Shown: positions 28,484 through 37,154, numbered from the stretch's first letter. The stretch is 64,000 nt of DNA from Firmicutes bacterium AM31-12AC (GCA_003480425.1 QUJA01000009.1:1-64000), one strand, 5' to 3'. The notes: generated by a model from the letters alone, not told the origin. Program-made: numbers and translations.

Positions 28484-29584
28484 TTACGGATTAAAAACTA
28501 CTTGTCCTTTGAATTCTTCAAAAAAGCTCATCGGGATACTCCGTTGACATTTAAAGCTTTTTTCTGCAACATAAGTAAAACTTTTTCCCAATTCTTCTCC
28601 CGGACACATTATTAAGCCATCTATTGCACCATCCATAGCATTAGTCAATGCAATAAGATATCTAATAGTTCTTGTTGTAAAATTATCATTTATCTGTTCT
28701 TCAAACTGCGGAGAATACTTTCCTAGATCAATCGTTGGTGAATCTTGTACTTTAACCTCCAACATTTGATTTCTTATATCTGGATATCCACCTTCAAGAC
28801 TATCTTGCTTACCGCTATATCCCAATTGATAAGCTACCATTCTCTCTAATTGCTGTCCTCTTTGTTTTGTAGACAAGGAAATGTCTAATTTTTCACCGAT
28901 AAGCCTGTCAGTAATACGTTCATCTATAATCTCAATTGGCAAAACCTTTTGAGGTTCATCTTTTATACTGACATCAGCGTTTATAATTTCGTCACCACTA
29001 GCCAAAAGTTCTTGTGGCAAGTTTGAATCAGCTATTACCATACCACCATCGCGAATAATATCTTCACGTTTTTTATTAGAAATAATAAGTTGTTGTTTAA
29101 CTGTAGGTTTACCAAATTTTCCAAACCTATTTTCAATATAATCTGGAGTCATTACAATTATAGATTCAATACAATTATCTGTATCTATCTTACCTAGAAC
29201 AAATCTTACATCGCTTGCCAAAAGAGTTTCTCCATTCTTTAAATCAACCTGCACTGATGTACTGTTCGGATTTCTATTCCATACTTGCAAATTATATGAA
29301 TTACCCGTTGTAACAATATATGTATCTATATATTCTCGCAAGAAGGCTGGCACTCCTTTTTGTTTGGGTGGTACAATTTCATACTCATCCGCTGCTTCAG
29401 GCATATAATTTGATAAGAGATGATTGGTTACAATCTTTCTAAAATTTGATCCATCAGTTCTTGATTTTCCCGTCATAGGTATCGCCTGACCAATCAACGG
29501 TCTTAATGCTTCTACAAGTTCTTCTGGTGTAGATATAACACTTTTACATTTAGGTGGTTTCTTGCCCTCTTCAATACAATTCAT
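28484..29584 (-). CDS. Probable type II restriction endonuclease (PD-(D/E)XK)
   Basis: A 366-residue protein with no family I can name. Near residues 265-277 it has GGYPDIRNQMLEVKVQD, that is PD, then five residues, then E-V-K, the PD-(D/E)XK metal-binding core. Before it comes RGQQLERMVAYQLG, a helix often preceding the catalytic strand. Residues ~70-170 may be the DNA-recognition part. The ATG shares one base with the methyltransferase stop (TAATG), so the two are translationally coupled. Order and coupling with an N6-adenine methyltransferase make it the cognate nuclease. The recognition sequence cannot be predicted. Confidence 0.72.
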   Translation of the reverse strand: MNCIEEGKKPPKCKSVISTPEELVEALRPLIGQAIPMTGKSRTDGSNFRKIVTNHLLSNYMPEAADEYEIVPPKQKGVPAFLREYIDTYIVTTGNSYNLQVWNRNPNSTSVQVDLKNGETLLASDVRFVLGKIDTDNCIESIIVMTPDYIENRFGKFGKPTVKQQLIISNKKREDIIRDGGMVIADSNLPQELLASGDEIINADVSIKDEPQKVLPIEIIDERITDRLIGEKLDISLSTKQRGQQLERMVAYQLGYSGKQDSLEGGYPDIRNQMLEVKVQDSPTIDLGKYSPQFEEQINDNFTTRTIRYLIALTNAMDGAIDGLIMCPGEELGKSFTYVAEKSFKCQRSIPMSFFEEFKGQVVFNP

Positions 29585-31776
29585 TAGTAATGCTCCTCTC
29601 TCCCTTTTCCTATAAAGCTTTCAATTTTTAAAATTTCTTCCTCTGATAAATCAAATGCATCATAAACAATCTTATCTATTGCATTTTCTAATTCGCCTGA
29701 CATGCCCGCAATTAAATCATCCACATATTTAGCTATGATTATGGCATCATCCTTTTTGATTCTTGGAATAGGCCATCTATTCAAATTCGATGTAGTATAC
29801 CTATACTTCTGCGAATATAGGCAACCGCTTATCATTTTTTGATAAAATTCCATAGCTTTGGAATTTAATAGTCCTAATAAAAAACAATAATATTGATGTT
29901 CATTTAAATCTGAGTATTCCGACATTAAAATTGAAGATTTCTTCGTTAGGAAAAACGTATTACCTTGGCATAATCTCCCCGACTCATCTAGTGCAAATGA
30001 ATTGCTTGAAACAATATCCCTCGTGACAATTTTTGTTTGTTGAAATTTTGATAACTTCTGAGGAACCCAACACTCATACCACATTCTACTCTTAGACTCT
30101 GCCAAATAAGATCGTTTCTTTAATACATCTGAACATTCTTCAAGATATTCTGCTGCTTTAGGTATCTCTTCCAAAGGAATAGCAACCATATTCCCTTCTA
30201 TTTCTCTATGTGGATATAATATATATCTATCCCTTGAACTTTCACCCCACGAAATATTCCATTTATTCACATTAAAACTCTGTATTAATGGATATACCGC
30301 AATTTTCTCAAATGCATGCTCATTAATAAAATTTTGAGTCATCGGTTTTACAAATATTGTATCTGCAGTAGTCTTTATCCCTACACATACATCAACTATA
30401 TCCACGAGAGAGCATATTTTTTGTTCATCCATTTTTGTTTTGATAGTGTTCTCATCACTTGTAGAAAAGTTCCATGTTTTTCCATCAGCAGGTATTTTGA
30501 CCTTTGAACGAGACACTTCAAAAACTTGCTTATCTTCATTTCCATAGAGAATGAAACTTTTACCACAAGTCAACTCATTTTCAACGTACTCAAATAACTC
30601 ATTAGCATTCAAACACACACGCTGTACATCTTGCTCAGCAGTTTTTATTCCGATATAATCCACTTCACAGTTATCACTCTTACTATTTTCGCACATAATA
30701 ATTGCTGGCAAAACAGCAGCACCAAAAAATTTAGTATCATACAAATCTACCAATTTTCTAACATGTCCTGCTTGCGACAAATATTTGCGTATACCCACGC
30801 CATAATTAGCAGTCAAATACTTGTTACTTGTAATCAAACACATCCTTCCATTTTTATTCAATAATTTATCACTTTTTTCGAGAAAACAAGTAAAAATATC
30901 AAATCTCCCCGTAGCACTAACAAAATTATTTTTTATAAAATCCCTATATTCAACAGGCATGTTTTGTAACCTGATATAAGGAGGATTACCAATAATATAA
31001 TCTGAGTTATCTCCCACACACAAAAAATCCTGACAGTATACTGGCAGTTTTCTTATCATATCCAAAACATCTTTGATTTCACATATAAAATTTTTCTTAA
31101 CTAGCGAAGAAATAATGACTATTTTTGTAACAAATACATTGGATGGTTTTGTATCGTATGCTCGTATTAATTTACGTTCCAAAAGTTTTTCCTTATATGT
31201 GTTTGTAACTTGATTTACATACAATCCATCTATAAACCTATCTATTATCTGCTTTATAAATGTACCCGTACCACATGCCGGATCAACAATAGTTTTATTA
31301 ATAGAAACAATCTCATTATATCCTATAATATCAAGCATATATTTGATTATTTCATCCGGCGTTCTTTCACTTCCAGATTTTTTTCGGGATTCTAAATCTA
31401 TCCCATCTGTCAATAATCCAAATAATATCTCATCTAACTCTTTCTCTGTTTTATCAGCAAATGAGATCTCGATATTTTTCATATTTGAAAAACCCACACA
31501 TATTTTTTCAATCTGATTTTCGTTATATTCTATTCCTTTTCTATTCAATAGTTCAATCAATACAGCTGTCGCTGTATATATAGCCGATATCGAATAGTTT
31601 AGCATTTTATCTTGTGCTGATAACTTGTTCCCCACTTTTCCAAACATCTTGTCTATAAATTTTGTCTCATCATCTTTAACACTCAAATAATAGATATGCC
31701 CAAAATTTCTTTTGTAAAAACCAAAATTCTTATTTATAACATAGTATGAATTTTCTAAAACGCTCATAGCATCCAT
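29584..31776 (-). CDS. N6-adenine DNA methyltransferase (type II, Eco57I/TaqI-like)
   Basis: About 730 residues. Motif I, TIVDPACGTGTF, lies at ~165 and binds S-adenosylmethionine. Motif IV, IIGNPPYIRL, at ~268 is the N6-adenine catalytic NPPY. A helical region precedes motif I. The C-terminal 350 residues look like a target-recognition domain ending in a helical tail with a TTSNLNRWPIPRI segment, as in TaqI-like specificity domains. I prefer ATG 31776 over 31791 because GGAGG lies 8 nt before it. The gene follows a small XRE regulator whose stop codon is just upstream, an arrangement like controller-protein R-M systems. Codon usage and base content are much more AT-rich than in the flanking core genes. 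Confidence 0.9.
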   Translation of the reverse strand: MDAMSVLENSYYVINKNFGFYKRNFGHIYYLSVKDDETKFIDKMFGKVGNKLSAQDKMLNYSISAIYTATAVLIELLNRKGIEYNENQIEKICVGFSNMKNIEISFADKTEKELDEILFGLLTDGIDLESRKKSGSERTPDEIIKYMLDIIGYNEIVSINKTIVDPACGTGTFIKQIIDRFIDGLYVNQVTNTYKEKLLERKLIRAYDTKPSNVFVTKIVIISSLVKKNFICEIKDVLDMIRKLPVYCQDFLCVGDNSDYIIGNPPYIRLQNMPVEYRDFIKNNFVSATGRFDIFTCFLEKSDKLLNKNGRMCLITSNKYLTANYGVGIRKYLSQAGHVRKLVDLYDTKFFGAAVLPAIIMCENSKSDNCEVDYIGIKTAEQDVQRVCLNANELFEYVENELTCGKSFILYGNEDKQVFEVSRSKVKIPADGKTWNFSTSDENTIKTKMDEQKICSLVDIVDVCVGIKTTADTIFVKPMTQNFINEHAFEKIAVYPLIQSFNVNKWNISWGESSRDRYILYPHREIEGNMVAIPLEEIPKAAEYLEECSDVLKKRSYLAESKSRMWYECWVPQKLSKFQQTKIVTRDIVSSNSFALDESGRLCQGNTFFLTKKSSILMSEYSDLNEHQYYCFLLGLLNSKAMEFYQKMISGCLYSQKYRYTTSNLNRWPIPRIKKDDAIIIAKYVDDLIAGMSGELENAIDKIVYDAFDLSEEEILKIESFIGKGREEHY

Positions 31777-31791
31777 AGAACAAACCTCCAT

Positions 31792-31995
31792 CTAGTCTTC
31801 CGTTAACTCCATAATATCCTGTAAATCACACTCAAGAGCATTACATATTTTCAACAAAATATCTGTATTCACATTTTCATTTTTTCTCAATTTAGCAATG
31901 GACGTCATACTAATATCAGCCTTTTCTGCCAAATCCTTTTTTAGCATCTCTCTGTCTATTAACAATTTCCATAATCTTTTATAACTTATCTTCAT
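31792..31995 (-). CDS. Small XRE/Cro-type regulator (controller protein of the defence operon)
   Basis: A 67-residue single helix-turn-helix domain: LWKLLIDREMLKKDLAEKADISMTSIAKL, with YozG/Cro-like features and no other domain. It leads the methyltransferase operon with TAGGAGGACAC before its ATG and ends where the methyltransferase begins. It probably times expression of methyltransferase and nuclease by binding its own promoter. The promoter spacer and start region contain TTCGAA and short inverted repeats that could be its operator. Confidence 0.8.
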   Translation of the reverse strand: MKISYKRLWKLLIDREMLKKDLAEKADISMTSIAKLRKNENVNTDILLKICNALECDLQDIMELTED

Positions 31996-32082
31996 GTGTC
32001 CTCCTAGAATTCGAACATATTTTCTTAATTATACCATTAAAATCCTGCTTTTGCAATAATATTTTCGCATTCGCTAAATTTC
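31996..32082 (-). promoter_or_regulatory. Promoter of the defence operon
   Basis: On the minus strand, TTGCAA (32051-32056) and TATAAT (32028-32033) lie 17 nt apart, ~30 nt upstream of the XRE start. A palindromic TTCGAA sits between the -10 box and the start codon. Confidence 0.7.
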
Positions 32083-32340
32083 TCATCTTCCTCTCCCAAC
32101 ATCCCTGACCTTCTCTTCAATCCACTCCATAAACTTCTCCAGCAGATTAATCCCGCCAATCACAAACTGTTTCATAAACTCATATGCCTTTTCCAGCTTG
32201 TCCTTTAAGCTACGATTCTCTTCCCGCAATATCTGATTCTGATACCTCAGTTCTATCACCTGCTCCTTCAGATAATCATCTCCATCGACTTCACCAAGCA
32301 GTTCCTTGAGGTTGATGGATTCGTGACAATAAAAGGGCGT
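32083..32340 (-). pseudogene. C-terminal fragment of a relaxase-type mob gene (inversion product)
   Basis: An open frame without a start. It reads DTPFYCHESINLKELLGEV, DYLKEQVIELRYQNQ, a coiled REENRSLKDKLEKAYEFMKQ and a short amphipathic end, stopping at TGA 32083. The coiled-coil tail resembles MobV/Pre C termini. It points away from the integrase, while a mob N-terminal fragment lies at 34569 on the other strand. With the split xis this marks the left breakpoint of an inversion. Confidence 0.6.
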
Positions 32341-32403
32341 GTCAGTACACAGTATTTTATGAAACGAATCTACGGGCTATCTACGGATAAGGAGGTGGGA
32401 TAG
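32335..32403 (+). pseudogene. C-terminal fragment of xis, split by inversion
   Basis: The 22 codons before the integrase read GRVSTQYFMKRIYG and on to a TAG stop next to the integrase ATG. In element 2 the intact xis ends GRVNRQYFYERLYG, also directly before its integrase. The N-terminal part of this xis is at 34716-34823 on the opposite strand. Confidence 0.75.
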
Positions 32404-33498
32404 ATGGCGGTTGTCAAGAATAATAAGACAGGAATGTGGGAGGTAAGAACCTATTATAAGGATTTGACAGGAGCAAGGAAGCAGAAAACCAAGAGGGGAT
32501 TTGCCAAGAAGAGCGAAGCCCTTGAATGGGAACGCAATTTCAAACTGAAAGAGGATCAGAGTATCAGTATGAGCTTTAAAAGTTTTGTGGATATTTATCT
32601 GACGGATTTAGAGCCAAGAATAAAGCGCAATACTTTTCTGACAAAGAAGCACATTATTGAGACAAAGATTCTGCCTTATTTCGGGAAACGAAAACTGGAT
32701 GATATTCGAACCTCTGATGTCATCCAGTGGCAAAATGAGATTATGAAGCTGAAAAAGGATAATGGGGCGTTATTCTCCCCTACCTATCTGAAAACCATCC
32801 ATAATCAGCTCAGTGCCATATTAAATCATGCGGTAAATATGTATGGTCTAAAGGATAATGTAGCACGAAAAGCCGGAACTATGGGCAAAGAAGAAAATAA
32901 GGAAATGGAGTTCTGGACGCAGGATGAATTTCAGGCATTTTTAGAGTGCGTGGCTGATAAGCCAATTTCTTATTATGCATTTGAAGTGCTTTATTGGACA
33001 GGAATTCGAGAGGGTGAGCTGCTTGCTCTGACGCCGACAGATTTCAATTTTGAAAAGAAAACACTCCGAATTAACAAGTCATATCAGAGGCTGGAAGGCA
33101 AAGATGTGATTACATCCCCCAAAACTCCAAAGAGTAATAGAAACATTGTCATGCCGGATTTTCTTGCTGTAGAGATGGAGGATTTTATAAGCAGTCTTTA
33201 TGAAATAAAGAATGATGACAGAATTTTCATTATTTCAAAAAGTTATCTGCATCATGAGATGGATAGAGGAGCAAAGCTTGCAGGAGTGAAGAGAATACGG
33301 ATTCATGGATTAAGACATTCGCACATTTCATTGCTAATCAATTTAGGATTTTCTGCATTAGCAATAGGGGAGAGAGTCGGACATGAGGCGGTAGATATCA
33401 CATATCATTATGCACATTTATTTCCGACGGTGCAGACGGATATGGCAGCACAACTGGAAACAGAAAGAGAGGCGTTAGTCAATGTCAGAAAAGAATAG
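32404..33498 (+). CDS. Tyrosine recombinase/integrase of element 1
   Basis: A 364-residue phage-type integrase. An N-terminal AP2-like arm-binding region (GMWEVRTYYKDLTGARKQKTKRGF) is followed by a SAM-like core-binding domain (~60-165). The catalytic domain has Arg in GIREGELL (~205), HGLRHSH (~300), VGHEAVDITYHYAHLF with the nucleophile Tyr (~330). All catalytic residues are present. It is closely similar along its whole length to the integrase at 43407-44498, consistent with both elements using guaA. AAGGAGG precedes the ATG by 8 nt. It now reads toward the right, opposite to its counterpart, because the segment is inverted. Confidence 0.95.
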   Translation: MAVVKNNKTGMWEVRTYYKDLTGARKQKTKRGFAKKSEALEWERNFKLKEDQSISMSFKSFVDIYLTDLEPRIKRNTFLTKKHIIETKILPYFGKRKLDDIRTSDVIQWQNEIMKLKKDNGALFSPTYLKTIHNQLSAILNHAVNMYGLKDNVARKAGTMGKEENKEMEFWTQDEFQAFLECVADKPISYYAFEVLYWTGIREGELLALTPTDFNFEKKTLRINKSYQRLEGKDVITSPKTPKSNRNIVMPDFLAVEMEDFISSLYEIKNDDRIFIISKSYLHHEMDRGAKLAGVKRIRIHGLRHSHISLLINLGFSALAIGERVGHEAVDITYHYAHLFPTVQTDMAAQLETEREALVNVRKE

Positions 33499-33853
33499 AG
33501 ATGATAAAAACTGATGGCGGAATGTGACAATAACATTTCGCATGTCGCCGGAGGAAAACGAGGAGCTGAATAACAGAGTGAAGCTTAGTGGATTTCGTAC
33601 CAAGCAGGATTATATAATCCAGAGTGTTCTTCATCAAAAGGTGGTTGTCACTGGTAATCCATTGATGCTGGTACAATTCCGGCAGACCCTGCAAAGGATT
33701 GAACGTGAGCTTGAAAGAATTGAAAAGGCATCGGATATGGATGGGGAGTTACTTACTCCCATCAGTTCCATGCTGGAAATATTGGAAGGCTTCAAGGAAC
33801 AACCGGGAACATTGGCAGATATAAAACAGCTTACAGTACCAAATGAGGAATAA
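33482..33853 (+). pseudogene. Ribbon-helix-helix mobilisation protein with an in-frame stop
   Basis: The homologue in element 2 starts MSAKNRDNKNRWRNITVGFRVS. Here the same frame reads MSEKNRDDKN, then TGA at 33512-33514, then WRNVTITFRMSPEENEEL. The stop sits where the homologue has Arg, so a single base change explains it. The rest is intact to 33853, and ATG 33524 could restart translation without the first 14 residues. The start overlaps the integrase by 17 nt exactly as in element 2. The protein is MobC-like: a DNA-binding partner of the relaxase. Confidence 0.75.
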
Positions 33854-33883
33854 CAGATATTTTGTATAAAGGAAGTGACTGCT

Positions 33884-34261
33884 ATGAGCGAAGAAATATT
33901 ATTTGAAAAATTAGGTGTGAAATACATAGAAAAAGACGGAATTTTTTATCCATTGATTACCTTAGGTGGAGAGGAGACCAGTACAGATGTTGGCAAATAT
34001 GGTCGTATATGGATTGGATACATACAGAAGGAATATCCGCAGCGATACAGAAGTCTGATGCGATTTGGCGAATTACATGATAAAGCAACCGAGGTAAATG
34101 AAGTGGCTTATGAATTGCTAGAGGATATTGAAAATGCGTGGTTGCGTGAACATAAACCAAAGCATGCAAATTCTTTTGTGGAAATGTATCAGCTACGAAC
34201 TCAGGCAAGAATGATTGCAGAGGAAGTTGTTATGCATGATGTGGTGAACTGTTTTCATTAG
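33884..34261 (+). CDS. TnpV-family transposon protein (element 1)
   Basis: About 125 residues, matching the TnpV family of small accessory proteins in Firmicute integrative elements. Shared features with the copy at 40042-40419 are the opening ILFEKLGVKYIEKDGIFYPLI, a GRIWIGYIQKEYPQRY segment, and a helical end. I choose ATG 33884, with AAGGAAG 8 nt upstream, over the GTG at 33875. Its role is unknown. In element 2 it lies downstream of mob; here it lies between the ribbon-helix-helix gene and mob. Confidence 0.75.
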   Translation: MSEEILFEKLGVKYIEKDGIFYPLITLGGEETSTDVGKYGRIWIGYIQKEYPQRYRSLMRFGELHDKATEVNEVAYELLEDIENAWLREHKPKHANSFVEMYQLRTQARMIAEEVVMHDVVNCFH

Positions 34262-34289
34262 GAGATAAGTGGAGTTCTGTATCGGAGCT

Positions 34290-34470
34290 TTGGCTGGTAA
34301 ATAATATGTCGCGTATCCGCGGCACATAAGCTCCCGAAAGGGAGTCTTATCCGGCTCGAAGAGCCGTGCAGCCACTCCGGCGAGGAGCGCAAAACCCGCT
34401 TGCAGGTTTGCATTTTTGATGGCGAAGCTGTCAAAAGTGCTTTTGTGTACTTTTGACAAAAGTAACAAAA
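34290..34470. other. Structured region upstream of mob (candidate oriT), element 1
   Basis: It holds hairpins CTCCCGAAAGGGAG (34331-34344) and CGGCTCGAAGAGCCG (34352-34366), and the palindrome ACTTTTGACAAAAGT (34449-34463). The palindrome and a nearby AAAGTGCTTTTG are conserved in front of mob in element 2 (41650-41664). MobV relaxases nick at a palindrome just upstream of their own gene, so this is a reasonable oriT candidate. No protein-coding frame here is supported. Confidence 0.5.
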
Positions 34471-34568
34471 TCTTTCCGTGGAAATCTGCTATTTCGTGCT
34501 GTATCCGGCACTCATTACGGATAAGAAGAAGGTGCCTATATACCTACCAAAAGAGGAGGATTTTCAAA

Positions 34569-34730
34569 ATGGAAAGAACGATTAGTTTTATGAATGGGGA
34601 AGGTTCCATAGGACACAATACAAGAAGATTTATAGCGAGTAATGTAGATGCCAGCCGTATTCAAAATAACATTACGCTTATCCATGAGGACATTAAGCAG
34701 GCTTATCATAAATTGTTTGACAAGTTCTGC
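34569..34730 (+). pseudogene. N-terminal fragment of MobV/Pre relaxase (inversion product)
   Basis: It starts MERTISFMNGEGSIGHNTRRF and runs to about residue 53 (KLFDKF), matching the start of the element 2 relaxase (MQRTISAMVGKGSVNHNSRKF, HELFDE). AGAGGAGG precedes the ATG. Similarity stops at ~34725, where the complementary strand becomes the xis N-terminal fragment. The catalytic His motif is absent, so this copy cannot work. Confidence 0.8.
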
Positions 34731-34823
34731 ATTCAACCTTCGTATCAGTTTATAGGAATACGATAGTGAAACTCCCAGCATTTCCATGACATCCAGTGCC
34801 GTCAAAAATCTCTTGTTCTCCAT
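34716..34823 (-). pseudogene. N-terminal fragment of xis/excisionase-like HTH protein
   Basis: It reads MENKRFLTALDVMEMLGVS then YSYKLIRRLNAELVK, matching MENRFIRAEDVAQELNVS and YAYKLIRQLNEELKAK of the element 2 xis. Beyond that the frame runs into reversed mob sequence. It is half of a gene whose other half is at 32335-32403. Confidence 0.8.
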
Positions 34824-34857
34824 AAGCTAATTCCTCCTCTCTTTCGTTTTATTATTC

Positions 34858-34952
34858 AGTTCATTTCTGAACGGCTTTGATGTGTTTTATATTGGCAGTT
34901 CATTTTTGTACTGTCGATACTTTTTACCAAAAAACATTTCATTTTTGCACTG
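34858..34952. promoter_or_regulatory. Operator array: three repeats at exact 39-bp spacing
   Basis: AGTTCATTTCTGAACGG (34858-34874), AGTTCATTTTTGTACTG (34897-34913) and ATTTCATTTTTGCACTG (34936-34952) start 39 bp apart. The first contains the perfect inverted repeat GTTCA-N4-TGAAC. They lie between xis and the XRE gene, which has a TATAAT just after the third copy. They are probably bound by the XRE regulator. Confidence 0.65.
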
Positions 34953-35042
34953 TTAATGATATAATGTACATAGATGCGTGATTTGTAGCTCGTGTCGTCG
35001 TGCATGCTACAACCCTCATTAACCTTATAAGGAGCAGTAAAA

Positions 35043-35684
35043 ATGGGCGAGAAATTCACCAGCCGAGTAGGCTATTTGATTCGAAATTTCAGAATTACAT
35101 CTGACATGACGCAAAAAGAATTAGCAGATAAATGTGGATTAAACGAATCCACCATCCGAAACTATGAGCTCGGAAACAGATATCCGGATGAAGCAACTTT
35201 ATTAAATATTGCAAACAATCTGGGTGTCAGCTTTTATGCATTATCTGACCCTGATGTAGCAAATATATTCCGTGCACTTCATGTGCTATTTGACATCGAA
35301 TGGGCATACGGACTACGACCTACTATGAAAGATGGAGAAGTATACTTCAAATTTGAAAATCGGCTTCCAAGTACCGGTCCCCGTCCACAGGAAGACCTTG
35401 ATAACTTCCGAAAGATGGTTGAATACTGGGCACGTTTACGAGACAAACTGGAAAACAATGAAATATCAGAAACGGAATATTATCTCAAAGAGGTAAAGTA
35501 CCCAATGAATCCAACAGACCCAAATAAAGAATATACTGTATCGCTAAATCTTGATGATAACGACCAGCTACTGACTCAAAAAATGAATGAGGATGATGAT
35601 ACAGAAGAAGCTGCCGAATTGTTAAAAGACCTGTTTCCGGATTTCTCTTATGTGAAGAGGAAAAGGAAACCGAAGAAAGAATAA
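35043..35684 (+). CDS. XRE-family regulator of element 1
   Basis: A 213-residue protein. The helix-turn-helix is at ~8-62 (GYLIRNFRITSDMTQKELAD, LNESTIRNYELGNRYPDEATL). The remainder is an acidic, mostly helical domain rich in charged residues, ending in a basic KRKRKPKKE tail. A gene of the same type and position starts element 2 (45136-45666), so it most likely controls excision and mobilisation from the operator array just upstream. AAGGAGC precedes the ATG. The ATPase gene begins 21 nt after it, so the two are probably co-transcribed. Confidence 0.82.
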   Translation: MGEKFTSRVGYLIRNFRITSDMTQKELADKCGLNESTIRNYELGNRYPDEATLLNIANNLGVSFYALSDPDVANIFRALHVLFDIEWAYGLRPTMKDGEVYFKFENRLPSTGPRPQEDLDNFRKMVEYWARLRDKLENNEISETEYYLKEVKYPMNPTDPNKEYTVSLNLDDNDQLLTQKMNEDDDTEEAAELLKDLFPDFSYVKRKRKPKKE

Positions 35685-35705
35685 TTTTATGAACGGGGGA
35701 TAGCC

Positions 35706-37139
35706 ATGAAAATCAAGAAGATACAGTTAGAAAATAACACTTTTTTCGGAAATATCACTTTCGATTTCACCAACGGTACAGGAGATGTTATGGATAACAT
35801 AGTTCTTGCAGGCGAAAATGGATGTGGAAAAACACAACTATTAAATATACTATATGAATTTTCCGAATTATCAACAAGCGGTATTGTTAGTACAGAAAAA
35901 AGAGTTTTTACAATCTTATTATCAAATGAAGAAATTTCAAAAATAAATAGTATAACAACATTGTTAAGTCCTCCAATAGGTGAATTTGAAATAACACAAG
36001 ATTTCACTGCTCAGCCTAACTATTGGAGTAGGATAAAAATTAGATATATATCTAGCGAAGAAAATGGTGATATTTCTTTCAAAGACTTAGATGCATCAAC
36101 TTTATTTTCAAATGCCAATGTAAAAAAACTATTCAAATCAGTTTTTTCAACAGTAGAAATTAATTATAATCCGCAAACCACATCATCTATAACAGCACAA
36201 GAAGTCGACCAAGAAATAGAAAGTAGTTTACGTAGTGGCAACAATTTAGGAACAGAAATACAACAACTATTTATTGACATTCATACTAATGATGCTAACG
36301 ATTTGCAAAGTTGGGTAGATGAACACGATGGTATTGCCCCGCCACCCGAGGTCAAAAATGTACGGATTAATCGATTCAAAAGAGCATTTTCTACAGTATT
36401 TGACAATTTAAATTTTCATAGAATTATTACTGAAAATAATATCAAAAAGGCAATGTTCAAAAAATACGAACAAGAGGTAGATATTGCTTCTCTCAGTTCC
36501 GGCGAAAAGCAAATAGTCTTTAGGGGAGCATTCCTATTGCGCAATCAACAAAGTATAAAAGGTAATACCATTTTAATTGACGAACCAGAAATAAGCTTAC
36601 ACCCTAAATGGCAAACAAAAATTTTTGATTATTACAGAAAATTGTTTATGGACAATAATAACAAGCAAACTTCCCAGTTATTTATTGCCACCCATTCACA
36701 ATATGTATTAGATTCGGCTCTTGCATGTATGGATAACACTTCCATTATTTTAATGAAAAGAACAAATAATAGAATGGAGATGAATGCTATATCAGCTCCT
36801 TTAGTTCTACCTTCCATCACTGCGGCTGAGTTGAATTATGTGGCTTTTGATATTGTATCGAACGACTACCACATTGAACTATATGGGTACTTACAACAAA
36901 AAGTTGCTCGTTCTCTTGGGCACCTCTCTTGTTCCGTTAAGGAATGTGATACCTACATTACTCAACAAAGCGAATATATTGTAACATTACACGAAAAGCC
37001 TTCATCTCACAACACTACAACATATTCATCATTAACAACCTACATCCGTAATGCAATAGACCATCCTGACCCTAACAGAGCTTTTACAGAAGATGAGCTC
37101 CGTTGTTCTATAGAATTACTAATAAAACTTTGTCATTAA
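35706..37139 (+). CDS. AAA_21/OLD-like ATPase, probable defence protein
   Basis: A 477-residue ABC/SMC-like ATPase. Walker A is LAGENGCGKTQLLN (~37-50). The central region (~100-240) is an insertion of unknown fold. The signature is LSSGEKQIVF (~264), with Walker B ILIDEPEISLHPKWQ (~291) and an H-loop region IATHSQYVL (~326). The C terminus has no TOPRIM, HNH or PD-(D/E)XK motif that I can see, so it is not a complete OLD nuclease. Related ATPases work with a separate effector in several phage-defence systems, but no effector gene follows; the att site is ~90 nt downstream. It may act alone or be left from a two-gene system. Confidence 0.75.
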   Translation: MKIKKIQLENNTFFGNITFDFTNGTGDVMDNIVLAGENGCGKTQLLNILYEFSELSTSGIVSTEKRVFTILLSNEEISKINSITTLLSPPIGEFEITQDFTAQPNYWSRIKIRYISSEENGDISFKDLDASTLFSNANVKKLFKSVFSTVEINYNPQTTSSITAQEVDQEIESSLRSGNNLGTEIQQLFIDIHTNDANDLQSWVDEHDGIAPPPEVKNVRINRFKRAFSTVFDNLNFHRIITENNIKKAMFKKYEQEVDIASLSSGEKQIVFRGAFLLRNQQSIKGNTILIDEPEISLHPKWQTKIFDYYRKLFMDNNNKQTSQLFIATHSQYVLDSALACMDNTSIILMKRTNNRMEMNAISAPLVLPSITAAELNYVAFDIVSNDYHIELYGYLQQKVARSLGHLSCSVKECDTYITQQSEYIVTLHEKPSSHNTTTYSSLTTYIRNAIDHPDPNRAFTEDELRCSIELLIKLCH

Positions 37140-37154
37140 ACAAATTTCTAAAAT

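Noticed and set aside
33482..33853. TGA read-through or selenocysteine in the ribbon-helix-helix gene
   Set aside because: No SECIS-like hairpin follows the TGA, and the homologue has Arg at that place; a nonsense change is simpler.
34536..34823. A 95-residue minus-strand protein starting like xis
   Set aside because: Only the first ~36 residues match xis. The rest is reversed mob sequence, so it is an inversion junction and not a gene.
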